From NCBI GenBank assembly GCA_030737875.1, contig CM060912.1:123788493-123852492 (forward strand): a DNA stretch of 64,000 nucleotides, given 5' to 3'. Below are positions 11,501-22,399 of the stretch, in pieces. Under the pieces are notes generated by a model. The model ran no database searches and was not told the DNA's origin. It was given only the letters and a program-made list of their open reading frames with translations. Numbering within the stretch: the stretch's first letter is position 1; the number at the start of each line of letters is the position of its first letter. Source of the stretch: Allium sativum. Its lineage: Eukaryota; Streptophyta; Magnoliopsida; Asparagales; Amaryllidaceae. Both the position numbers and the translations under genes were made by a program.

Positions 11501-13941
11501 TATAACTAAAACAGTTTTAAATATATTATTTTGAATAGGGAAATTTTAAAAGAAAATAAGTATCATTATTCAAGTGTTTATAAATCAATTATTGTTTTGA
11601 TAAGGTAAATTCTTATGTTAAGAGAAATTATAAGCAGGTGAGCAGGAAATAACCTAACGATTTAGAATTCGATTAATTGTTCTTAGAAACAATTATATGA
11701 AGTTATTTAAATTAATTATATTATTAATTAATTTAAAGTAGGAATTAACTGGAGTTGATTTAAATTTTGAGAAGAGATTATGAACTAGTCTTATATTTTA
11801 ACTCGAGTTATAATGGAGTTATAAAAGGGATTTAAGCGAGCTTATAAGCTTAAATAGAAGGGTTACTTAACAATTTGATTAAGCAAAGGAAATGAAGGTA
11901 TAAAAGAGTTAAAATTAAACCTGAGATGTAAAAACAAGGTTTATAAAGCAAACGAGAAGTAAAGAAGTGATTGGGAATTGGAAATACTTAATGATGGAAT
12001 TAAGTTAAACCATAAAAATTGAAACGAGATTTCCCGTGGAAGGGAATTAAATGGGAGCTTGGTAAACGAAGTTGGGAATAGGAATTGAAATAATAATATC
12101 GGTTTTTTGAATTTCCACTCGTATTTATCTGAAGATAGGAACGTTGTTGATCAAGGTCTGAGAGGTAATTAAAATACCCCAACTTGAACGACTTCGGGAC
12201 TATCCAAGGATGTTACTAGTTGGAAAGGGCAAGAATGTGTGATGAGATTTCCAAAGTAAAGAAAATGATATGAGATGATATTTTTCCCTAGTACGGAATT
12301 AAAAGAAGATTTGGCGATAATTTTAAAAGCCAAGTGATGTTGAGTACTTAACCAGTGAATCTATTTTTATTTTCATGGATGTTTACTTGATAGTTAAATA
12401 ACCGACTATCAAGTATGGCTTTTACGATTGTTGGTATGGAAAGCCGGGATCGATTGTATATTCAAAAACCATTCCAACCAACAAATACAAAATATATTGA
12501 AGAGATCAGGCAACGATCGAGATGGAGCATGTGAAGACCATAGATCTTCATAAAGCGGAAGAACCACTTAAAATCTCTGATTCGACCCGGAGGTATACTG
12601 GGGTTCTGTCGTGGTTGGAATCTGTGGATTGCAAGGACTATCGCTACTGATCCATGGGATGATTCCTATATTGGACGCAATAGGAGGGTACCTTCGGTTC
12701 ATCCTGTTCCTAGATGACTTGTATGGACGGATGTCTGACAGAGTATTTCCAAAGGAATTACATGCGTTGATTTCTCCAAACGTACCATAGTTGATGGCGG
12801 AGAAATGATTATTCTCTAGCTAAATAAACTAGAATATTTTTGTGGACGTCAATTAGTGTGATCTGGCGGATCTGGCGATGTGGCATTCAAAGTGTATGAT
12901 GACCAGATGTGTTCTTACCTCAAGCCTCATCAACCGGGGAAATGACAAAAAATCAGGCAAGCAGCATGGCTATGTGGGTCGCTCCCATTAGGGTGTATAA
13001 TCACATATCTAGAGAAAATCCTTTTGTTTCTAAATCTATTTCGATGTTGTCTCTTTTCGGGAAGACGGTGGGTAGCTCCCAACCATTGGTGATATACATT
13101 CGATACACTCAAGCGAAATGAGTGGTCGGTCATGTATGGGCCGGGTTGCAAGACGTTCTTGTTGAACCCAGTGTATTCGTCTTTAGAGATACACGATCGG
13201 CGGGTGGTCCCATACCTTGTCACAGTTGGAATCCAATCTCCAAGAAGTGCCAACGGTTTTTGTTTGTATATTATATATAGGGAGCGTGAGATGCAAGCGT
13301 TCCGCTAGATTTGATAATTACTTGTATTTAGACATTATTATAATATCAGAAAGATATTGATTTCGAAAACTTTTTTGGGTTATCGTAAGGTAAAAACCGT
13401 CCGTGTTTATGTGTGGATCGGTCTTACGATTATCCTTTTCTTTCGAAAGGATTTTTACTTTAAAATCAAGTTGTGTGATACCCTAAATGTTGTGCGAGTT
13501 TTACTCACTCTGGTCCACCAGACCGACCCAGTGTATTGTAAATTCTCGGGTTAGCCCGGATGTATAGGTTCAGGTTATCCGGTACTGCGGAGCCTAGAGA
13601 CGAGCTGAAGATATTTAGACGAATGATATCCCGCTGTGTAATTATATATATCTGAGGACAGATTATTATAACTGTCCAGAGATGTTGATGTACTCTGACA
13701 TTGTAAGTATTTTCAAAAGCTCTCAATAAAGATTTATTTCTGTATTATATTTTGTTCCGCTGCGATGTGAGACTATGTGTTGATTCTGCTTCTTCTATTC
13801 TAACTTTCTTTCTTTCTTATCCCACCCTCTAATTTCTTTCTATAAAACGTTCCAGTGTTTTCGGTGTTTGGAAGGTCGGCATAAGTCATGATAAGGGTAT
13901 TTATGTCAATTTTCGGGATCGGAAAACCCTGGGTCGTTACA
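8513..13941 (+). mobile_element. Ty3/gypsy element A, 3' LTR (5.4 kb)
   Basis: It begins TGTAACGTCCCAG after the polypurine tract and ends CCCTGGGTCGTTACA. Its last 2.4 kb repeats the 5' LTR at 5122-7514. Its first 0.5 kb matches the inverted LTR B (minus strand from 51347), for example around CGAGCTCGAAA and the segment GTCGGATTTTT; its 11.0-13.3 kb part matches 17.39-19.87 kb inverted. The start, long LTR and initiator-Met priming site suggest the Tekay/Del branch of Ty3/gypsy chromoviruses. The flank after the end is TTATG; the matching left duplication is not in the window. Confidence 0.85.
9060..10770 (-). other. Gene-like segment inside the 3' LTR of element A; possible captured gene 5' end
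   Basis: Base composition changes here. On the minus strand a telo-box-like AACCCTAACC leader near 10760-10780 is followed by C/T-rich sequence with two overlapping open frames: one of 128 codons (10379-10765), and another starting ATGGCCGATCC near 10655 that runs about 57 codons. Sequence toward 9060 is AT-rich, like introns or a 3' flank. No family is recognisable and no complete coding sequence exists. It could be ordinary LTR sequence; a captured gene fragment is only a suggestion. Confidence 0.25.
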
Positions 13942-14118
13942 TTATGGCTGGTAATTACTGTTCACTCTGTTTTGCTGCGGTCAAATTCATACGAAATAAC
14001 TTTTTAATTCTACGCGTGCTCTTTTTTATTATGTACCCATATTTTCTATCTTCATTATGTTCAGCCAATGCAAAATATCACACAATATGGTTGTTTAATT
14101 CATCATTTTAGGCATATA
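13942..14118 (+). repeat. 177 bp dispersed repeat (second copy at 52549-52725)
   Basis: The sequence next to the end of element A (ATGGCTGGTAATTACTGTTC onward) recurs at 52549-52725 with roughly 90 percent identity by eye. Both copies lie in AT-rich accessory DNA. At 52.5 kb the copy sits 250 bp upstream of a Helitron-like 3' end, so both may be parts of one dispersed family. Confidence 0.8.
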
Positions 14119-16440
14119 ACAAAAAGGACTGGTTAGTTATTAGGAGACAAAGAGAGGCTAAGATTTATTTTCAGCAAAGATAAAGAAGGGCTCAGATATG
14201 TGCGCATATCGTTTAATTCGCACGATCTTTCACCACGTTCTCCCCACGTATATGCTTCTATTTTTCACGTTTCCCCGTTCTTCCGCCTCCCATAAAAGCC
14301 TTTGGCCTCCTTTCCCAATTGTTTGCCAGTTCTCCCCAATAGTAATCTCGATCAAGTGAGCCAACCGACAATCGAGACGAAAAGTACTACATCGTTTGTC
14401 TGTGTTCATCAGTTTTAAATCTAACACAATCGTTACTAAACAGGTTAGATCATTTACCATCCAATCATCATTATTTCGCACTACTCTGTCATTTAATTTT
14501 TCTGCAATAACTTTATTATTCTTTGTAATTTAAGATTTTGATTTCTACTTCTTCTTCATCAGTTTTATTTCAGTAAACTAATCTGATTTCACTATAATTA
14601 CTAAAGTTAATCTGCTTCATAATCAATAATGGTTCCTGCTAATTTTAGGCCTAATTTTTGGTCTGTCCCACCCTTTTTCTTATATCAATGGATTTGACTG
14701 GCTCTCAATCAATTATTAGGGAAAAGATGTCAATACGTATAGTAAATTATTTAATTAAGTGTTGTCTAATTTTTTTTTTTTAGAGTACTAAATTAAATTT
14801 GCCAATTTATGTGTGACACTCTTCACAGTAGTAAAAAATGCCATTTAATTAGTATAAAATATACTTCTGTAATAAAGAGTTGCCTTTGTATTTCTAGAAA
14901 CTGAAACACATTATATGCAATTTTTATGCTACAGTATAAACTTTTAGTATTCATAAAAGTCAGTTAACTTAGGAAAGGTTTGCACCTTACATCCACAACG
15001 AGAAGGTTTCAAGTTTTAAAAACAAATATAATGGTTAACTATATTTTGATAACTGAAATTTTAAATTGTAATTGGGTAAGTGGATTAAACTGATTTCATC
15101 TTATGAATATAACAGATAATTATCTTTCAAATTTGGAAGGCAATTTTTGCCTTACTCTAATATAATATTTCTTTTCATCAACTGAATATTATCCAGCAAA
15201 ACTTTTTTTTGGATCATTATTAGTACAAAATTAGCTTTGTTTAAGGAAACCATGGGATAAAAATAATGCAGTTTATATATGTGTTGGTCATTATTTAATG
15301 TATGTACAATTTAAAATAATTTGTGTTATAGATATAATATAATTTTAAATAAATTTATGCAATGGGTTTTTACTTTAATACTACCATATATGCTTGATTA
15401 TAAATTTATGATCTTCCTTTTATGTTTTTTCATACTTAAATTGGTGTCATTGGATCGATAAACAACAGTTAGTAGTCTCTTCATGGAAAGATATATGATG
15501 CATTTCCATAAGTTTAATATTTCATATAGGGCAACTATATAATGCAAGTATGTAAATGTTCAGAAGACCAAGATCTTACGTGAAATTTTTATAAAATTAT
15601 GCATTGACTTTAGCTATTTTTCATACTCTGTAGTCAATAATAGAATACTTTATTCTTTTATTATGTGTGATTCTTTGAAGTTATCAAATTACACCACGAA
15701 TTTTGGTATAAATTTAATTGGATGATGAATGCCTACATTTGTACTTTTTAAATTAAACAATTATATTTCAGTGCGTCTTCCACCTCTCATTCTTCTTCAA
15801 CTGAAAAAATGAACTTTAACTGCATTTATGTTCAATGTTAATTTGTGCAAATTGGTTATTTTATTTTATTGAAAGTAGATATGTCATAGTTTTTATTGGG
15901 TATAAATAGAGTTGGTTTTAATTATCGTTTGAGTACAAATTTAAAAGATTAATGATTAATAAAAAATGAGAAAAAAGAATATTAATAGTCGTTGGGGGTG
16001 TTTCTGACTTATCTTTGGTGAAATTATGGCATGCAGGTTGAGTCAACGTTTACAAATGGTCAAAGAACTTATAATATAGAGGACTGTAAACGAGAGGTGC
16101 TAAGGTTTCAGATTCTGGTATATGATTTTTCTTCATTTATATGACAGGCTACTTTCCCCTTTCGATATAAGCCAACGGTAGTTTTCAAAATAGATTCCAC
16201 CTTGATTGTGGTTTACAGCTTCTTAAATTTATTATCGAAGTAGCTTAATTTTTGGCATCAAACTCTTTGTTCAACCAAAACGAAGTTTAATTTTATAATG
16301 AAATTTTATTAGTGTTTTCGTTTTTTAGTTTTTATTTCTAAAGTTATGAGCATGATGTAGCAATTGCTACTTCGGGAAATTGATTTATGTGGTTTGTTGT
16401 CTAAAGGCATATTACATACTAGAAATTTGTGTGATTACTT
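14119..16440 (+). other. Unassigned region with a promoter/leader-like start
   Basis: 14210-14445 is richer in C and looks like a plant 5' leader, ending in AAACAG before GTTAGATC, a possible exon/intron border. The next 1.6 kb is AT-rich and intron-like up to the possible exon at 16037. No known protein is encoded. Confidence 0.3.
16037..16117 (+). other. Possible 27-codon internal exon of an unidentified gene
   Basis: GCATGCAG precedes and GTATATG follows an 81 base stretch open in phase 0, reading VESTFTNGQRTYNIEDCK and nine further residues. The codon pattern looks coding in otherwise AT-rich sequence, but I do not recognise the protein and found no adjoining exons. It may be a captured or relic gene fragment. 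Confidence 0.25.
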
Positions 16441-17384
16441 CCGCCGTCGAGATCGCTGATACGGGGGGTTTTTTGATTTTTTTATTTTAAAATAATTATG
16501 AAAGAAGATTTCCTATTGGTCCATACTTTATTAAATTTTAAAATAGGGTTTTTGCACACAAACTCGAAATCAAACCCAATGACTGTCGTCCCTAGCGTTT
16601 TACCCCCATTTCGAACACAATGGGATATGTTTCGAAAGCCCATTCGACTGTTTCAGTCTGTTTCTATTCAAATTAAAATAAAAAACATTCAATATTTAAT
16701 TTGAACGTACATTTCAATTTGCCAGGGCAACAAACTGATTCGAAAAATTCCAGAAAAATAAATCTAGCTATGTTTTGACGATACGGTCCCAACAAAACTA
16801 GTTTCGTCGAATTCTGAGACTGTTTGAAAAATGGTCCATTTCTGGTCGATCCAATTTAACTGTAATTGACCAAAACACGTTTTCCCTTGCCACGCTCACA
16901 TACTAGCTTCAAAAATTATGAAATTTGAAACCTAGCAATAACTTCACATCCCGGATCCAACGAAAGTGGTTTCGTGGAATTCCGAGGTCGTTTGCAAAAT
17001 GGCCAATTTCACGGGCTATATAAATTCCATAACGACCTTTCTGAAAATTCATTTGGCCATAACTTTTGCTTTCCGCTATGAAACTTCGATTTTTCAGATT
17101 CGTTAGAAAGGTATTCACTAACAGATTTAAATATTTTTGGTTTCACTCAAATCCGTTTTGTTTTGCACCCGGTACAGTCCGAAAAAGTTTGAATTCAATT
17201 TTTGAAACTGCAACGACATTTCAGGCCTTGTTTATAATTAGAATTAATTATATTCGTTTTCAAACGTCGATTCAAACTCAGATTTCATTGCTATTATTTA
17301 AAATATTTATTTTAAATATTTAAAATCCATTATTTTGGCCAATTAAAAATTTTTAAATTGGTTCAGATTTTCTGGGTCGTTACA
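16440..17384 (-). mobile_element. Gypsy LTR fragment D (minus strand)
   Basis: Read on the minus strand it starts TGTAACGACCCAGAAAATC at 17384 and matches the start of LTR C (minus from 50745) down to about 49900. Shared blocks include AAATTCCAGAAAAATAAATC and TTTCGTCGAATTCTGAG. It abuts LTR B in the middle of that LTR, with ATCAA at 17385-17389 as a possible target duplication. Homology stops near 16440, so most of the LTR is missing. Confidence 0.7.
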
Positions 17385-20059
17385 ATCAATCTAGCGGAAC
17401 GCTTGCATCTCACGCTCCACATATATAGTATACAATCAAAACCGCGGGCACTTATTTGAGAATGGATTCCGACTATGACAAGGTATGGGACCACCTGCCG
17501 ATAGTGTATCTCTAGAGGCGAATACCATGGGTTCAACAAGAACGTCTTGCAACCTGGCCCACACATGACCGACCACTCATTTCGCTTGAGTGTATCGAAT
17601 GTATATCACCAACGGTTGGGATCAAACCACCGTTTCTCGAAAAGGGACAACATCGAATATAGATTAAAGAAGCAAATAGGAATTTCTCTAGATAGGTGAT
17701 TATACACCATAATGGGAGCGATCCACATAGCCATGCTGCCTGCCCGATTTTTGTCATTTCCCAGTTGATGAGGCTTGAGGTTTAAATTGTCTTTTGGAAC
17801 ACCTGGCCACCATTCACTTTGAATGCCACATCGTCTGATCCGCCAGATATCACTAATTGATGTCCACAAACATACTCTATTTGGGAGCTACCCAGGTACG
17901 TTTGAAGAAATCAACGTACGCGATCCCTTTGGAAATACTCTGTCAGACATTTGTCCATACAAGTCATCCAGGAACAGGATGAACCGAAGGCACTCTCCTA
18001 CTGCATCTCATATAGAAATCACCCCATGGATCAGTAGCGAGAAGTCCTTGCAACCCGTGAATTCCAAACACAACAGAATCACAGTTTATCTCTGGCCACT
18101 AAGCTGGAGATTATAAGTAATCCTTCCGCTTATGAAGATCCACAGTCTTCAATGCTCCATCTCGATCGTCTTCTGATATCTTCACGTGTTTGTTGGTCAG
18201 AATGGTTTTCGAACCTAAGTTCGATCCCGGTCTTTCCTTACTAACAATCGTATTGGTCAGATTTGATAGTCGGTGATTTAACTATCAAAATAATCAGTGT
18301 TTCAATCATGACAATCCAATGAGTTCACTGGTTCAGTATTCAGCATTACTTGGCCTTTTAATTAACCAAATGTGAATTTAAAACTCTTAAATATTTTGAT
18401 ATTATAAATGTAGCTTATCGCTTCTTATTTAACATAGATTATACTTTAAACAAATTCATCTTTTATATATCCAGTTTTCTATTTTTCATCTCAAAATATT
18501 TACCACATAATTATCTAATATTGGAAAATCAATCAAATTATTTCTCGTAAAACAACGTTAAGAAATATCCTTAATTCAATACTAGCAAACCATACTCCAA
18601 TGCTTATTCTGGTAGAATAAAACTCAACTTTACATCTCCTTTCTAACTCGAACATATCATTTTATTTTCATGCCACCCTTTTTTAATTTTCCTTTTTTAC
18701 TTTGGAATCATCCCTATAAATATTGTTCTCTAAATTTTCACCAAACGATTCATTATTATTTCTTTAATGGAAATAATAAATTATTTATAACCAACTTACC
18801 ATTACAACAAATATCATCCTCAGATAATCCTGATATCGTTCAAGTTAGGGTATTTTAATTACCTCTCAGACCTTGATCAACAACGTTCATATCTGAAGAT
18901 AAATACAAGTTGAAATCCCAAAACAAATATTTCATTCCAATTAATTTTCCCTTTTAAATTAATTATCAATATAATTAATTTAAATAATTGCATTTAATTG
19001 TTTCTTAATAAAACAATTTTCAAAATTTAACCGTTTGGTTAATTTCTATTCACTTGTATATAAATCTGATTAACATTGGAATTTACTTATAAAATCAATT
19101 TATAGTTAATTATAAAAATAAGTATTTATTTCCTTTGAATAAACCTTTATTCAAATAATATATTTCAAAATCTAAAATTTGTAACCCCATCTCTGTCGAT
19201 TTGCTTGACGGTAAATCAACATTTACAAAATGATTAATTTTATAGGTCACGTGTTGCCAAATACTCAACCAATATCGCCCATTGGTTTAAACTAAACAGA
19301 TGTTGAAGTTTTAGTCAACAATCAAACCAATCATCCCAAACAGGACAGTTCATATGTTGATAATATGAAAATAAATAATATATTTGAGGAATCCGGTTGG
19401 ATCCCTCCAACCTGTTCTTCCCTGTATTCAACTGGTTATCTCAAACAGATTATTCAATTCAAACAGATCAAACAATTCAACCAATTAAACATGTTTATTT
19501 TATAAACGTGACCAACAAGGTAAGTTACCTTTATTGGAACCAATCGTTGAAATAACGATTTGGTATTTCACTGAAATTAGACGATGGTTTAATTTCATCT
19601 GTTAAATCAACAAGCAAACAGTTAACCATTGACAAGCACAGCACACAAAATAAAAACCCAATTTGTATAAAATATAAACGGGGAAAAATTTAGTGAGTTT
19701 AACTCACCTTGGATTTCCATTTGTCGTTCAAATGGTTGGTTAAAATCCCAGTTGATACCATTGTCATCTACTCCAGCTCAGAAATGAAGTGCTCGCCGGT
19801 ACCGTACTAATACGTCTGATTTCGCCGAGTTCTGACAACATATGATATCATGGTTTAACTTAAACGATAAAACTTTTAATTAAATTTTTATTTACATTAA
19901 TTATGTATTCATTTAAATCGGACTACGTTGAACTATTATCTAATTATTTCCTAAAACTCTATTGACGTTGCCTAACCTTGTTTCACATAGTATTAGACAC
20001 AAAATAAACGTTATTAGGTCCAATCAAATATTCTCATCCTTCGTTCTACGTACAGTTGG
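17385..20059 (-). mobile_element. Gypsy LTR B, segment 1 of 3 (minus strand)
   Basis: Reverse complement of the element A LTR between about 11.0 and 13.3 kb, with moderate divergence: for example GCGTTCCGCTAGAT near 17390 and the stretch around CAAATTGGGTTTTT near 19660. It is interrupted at 17384 by fragment D and at 20060 by the copia element. With segments 26418-28119 and 50746-51347 it rebuilds an LTR of about 5 kb lacking its last 0.6 kb, matching the 5.4 kb length of LTR A. Confidence 0.75.
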
Positions 20060-20233
20060 TGTTGAAATACATATATGTTAAGGGTGAATACGCTTAATGC
20101 AAGGGACATTATTGTAATTGTCGGCACATCTGAAGCCTATAAATAGAGAGCTTGTGTATGTTGTAATTACATTCGAATGAATAAAAATGTCTGCTCTCTC
20201 TCATTTCTTATGTTCTTCTTTTATTTTATAACA
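20060..20233 (+). repeat. Copia 5' LTR
   Basis: It starts TGTTGAAATAC and ends ATAACA. A TATAAATA box at 20138-20145 should drive the element transcript. CGTTATCAGCACGATGC follows, the usual position of a primer binding site. Confidence 0.95.
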
Positions 20234-21156
20234 CGTTATCAGCACGATGCTTTATATTATAATATAAAATTATATTCTTATCTTATACTTACAATCATTT
20301 TTTATAAGGATCTGGATATTTTTTTTAGGACTCATTGTTCCCACCTAACATTTACTTTTGAATGTTTCTTATATCAGATCGTTTGAAAACTTCTGATATA
20401 TTTTAAATATTTGTGTTTTACCTATTCTTTAGCTTCCCTTTTCTACAGCCGGGGTTTGCATACTTTAAATCTATCTATATATAGATCCAGCGCCTCCACT
20501 TTAGATGTATACTTAACGCAACTCACTTACTTTCTTTTCTTGACTTTCTAGAACAAAAACAGAAAAGCTACTCAATTTTTATCCTTTTTTTAACAAGGTG
20601 AGTATATGCTTTATATTATTGAACACTGTAAACATCCTATGTAGTGCTGTGGCTTTCTACCTTTCTATTTTATATTGTTTTGCGTCATTCTCTGCTGCAA
20701 GCTCTCATGTTGGTATATGGGAACATATATATGACTTCATATTTTCCTTGATCCTTTATAATAATATATATTGTGCGACTATGTATCTATGATGCTACTG
20801 TGCTTACAAATTGTATCCTATTTTTCAACATGACTACATCCATGCAGTACATTAATGTCATTCATGACATTGCATGCGATCAGTTTGTCCTTTGTAGCAT
20901 GATCTGCATTTTGTTATTGATCTGATAGTAGTACTCTATTTTAATTGTTTTTGTCTGCTTGTTATTTTGTTGATTCATATTGATAGTAAATCATGTATAT
21001 TCATCTGTAAATGCTTATTGGTTTGTGTATATAAAAGAATTATCTATTTTATGTTGGTTGGCTGCGAATTATCTTATTTTATTTTATTTGTTTTTGGTCT
21101 CTTCTGAATTTTGTTTAATTGAGCGTCTGCAATTTGTTTTATGTGTAGTTCGCAAA

Positions 21157-22188
21157 ATGTCGAATATCGCTAAACTTGAATTTAAGGCGTTGGACATTTC
21201 TGGAGACAATTATTTGTCATGGATACTGGATGCCGAAATCCATTTACAATCTCAATGTTTAGAGAATGCCATTAAAAATGGCAATAATATGTCCCAGCAG
21301 GACAAAGCAAAGGCTCTGATATTTCTAAGACGCCACATCCACGATGATTTAAAATCAGAATATTTAACTAAAAAAGATCCTCTCCACTTATGGAACTCCC
21401 TGAAGGAGCGTTATGACCACCAGAAGACGGTCATACTTCCAAATACAAGGCAAGAGTGGTTGAACCTAAGGTTTCAAGACTTTAAAACCGTAAGAGAATA
21501 TAATTCCGCTATGTTTAGAATTACTTCTAAGCTAAAATTATGTGGAGAAAAGGTAGATGATGCGCAAATGTACGAAAAGACCTTCTCAACATTTCATGCC
21601 TCGAATGTGCTCCTGCAGCAGCAATATCGAGAGCGTCATTTTACAAAATATTCTGAATTGATTGAATGTTTGTTGATTGCTGAACAAAACAATGAATTGC
21701 TTCTTAAAAACCACTCCTCAAGACCAACTGGTTCAGCTGCATTACCTGAAGTTAATGCTAACTTTGCCCACTACGGAAGAGGTCGTGGCAGAGGTAGAGG
21801 AAGAGGTAGAGGACGTGGTCGTGGATACAATCCCAGCAGAGGTGGTCATAGTGGTTTTGGAGTTAACAAAACTACTAATTTTAAACAGCAAATGAAAAAT
21901 GAGACTGGAAATAGCAATAATTCAGCTGCTGAAAATAAGAAGCATTATGAGGACATTTGCTACAGATGCGGGCGCACTGGTCACTGGTCACGCACTTGTA
22001 GATCATCAAAGAAAACAATCGAAGAATATCATAAATCGAAGAATATCGAGACAAATAACACTGAGGGATTGTCCGATAACACTGACCTGAAGTTAGATGA
22101 TTTCTTTGAAGACTATGATGGGAATTTGTTCAGCGATGAAAATTTGAATGCTATATTCGAAGAGATGACCGAACCAACCAATAAGTAG
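21157..22188 (+). CDS. gag: Copia Gag polyprotein (UBN2-like, CCHC zinc knuckle)
   Basis: Gag forms the cytoplasmic virus-like particle that packages the element RNA. The chosen ATG at 21157 gives 343 residues starting MSNIAKLEFKALDISGDNY, the usual start of plant copia Gag; the same frame is open upstream to 20980, but that part is low-complexity leader. After an UBN2-like capsid region (including DDLKSEYLTKKDPLHLW) comes an Arg-Gly repeat near residues 206-225 and a CCHC knuckle, CYRCGRTGHWSRTC, for nucleic acid binding, then an acidic tail. This frame is intact, unlike pol. It is separated from the protease frame by about 210 bp with stops. Confidence 0.88.
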   Translation: MSNIAKLEFKALDISGDNYLSWILDAEIHLQSQCLENAIKNGNNMSQQDKAKALIFLRRHIHDDLKSEYLTKKDPLHLWNSLKERYDHQKTVILPNTRQEWLNLRFQDFKTVREYNSAMFRITSKLKLCGEKVDDAQMYEKTFSTFHASNVLLQQQYRERHFTKYSELIECLLIAEQNNELLLKNHSSRPTGSAALPEVNANFAHYGRGRGRGRGRGRGRGRGYNPSRGGHSGFGVNKTTNFKQQMKNETGNSNNSAAENKKHYEDICYRCGRTGHWSRTCRSSKKTIEEYHKSKNIETNNTEGLSDNTDLKLDDFFEDYDGNLFSDENLNAIFEEMTEPTNK

Positions 22189-22399
22189 CCTGAAGCTTAT
22201 TATGTGATTTTCAGTTTGTTTCTTTCCAGCATGTATTAGTTTGGAACTTTTATTTATTTATTTTTCTTTTAGTCTTTTCTTATGGAACTGCAGAAATAAT
22301 GTGTAATGTTGGACATGATGACTAGTTTATTCTCGTAGATATTTATTTATATTTATGAGTTCTTTCTATTATTGACCGGTTGTATTTATTTCTTAAGGT

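Noticed and set aside
13942..16440. Matching TSD for fragment D on its left side
   Set aside because: I looked for ATCAA next to a TG-type LTR end and found none; D appears truncated.
17363..18116. Open frames on both strands in LTR B
   Set aside because: Reverse complements of the element A LTR frames; repeat-derived.
20980..21156. Upstream extension of the copia Gag frame
   Set aside because: The added residues are hydrophobic low-complexity translation of the leader; the family start is at 21157.
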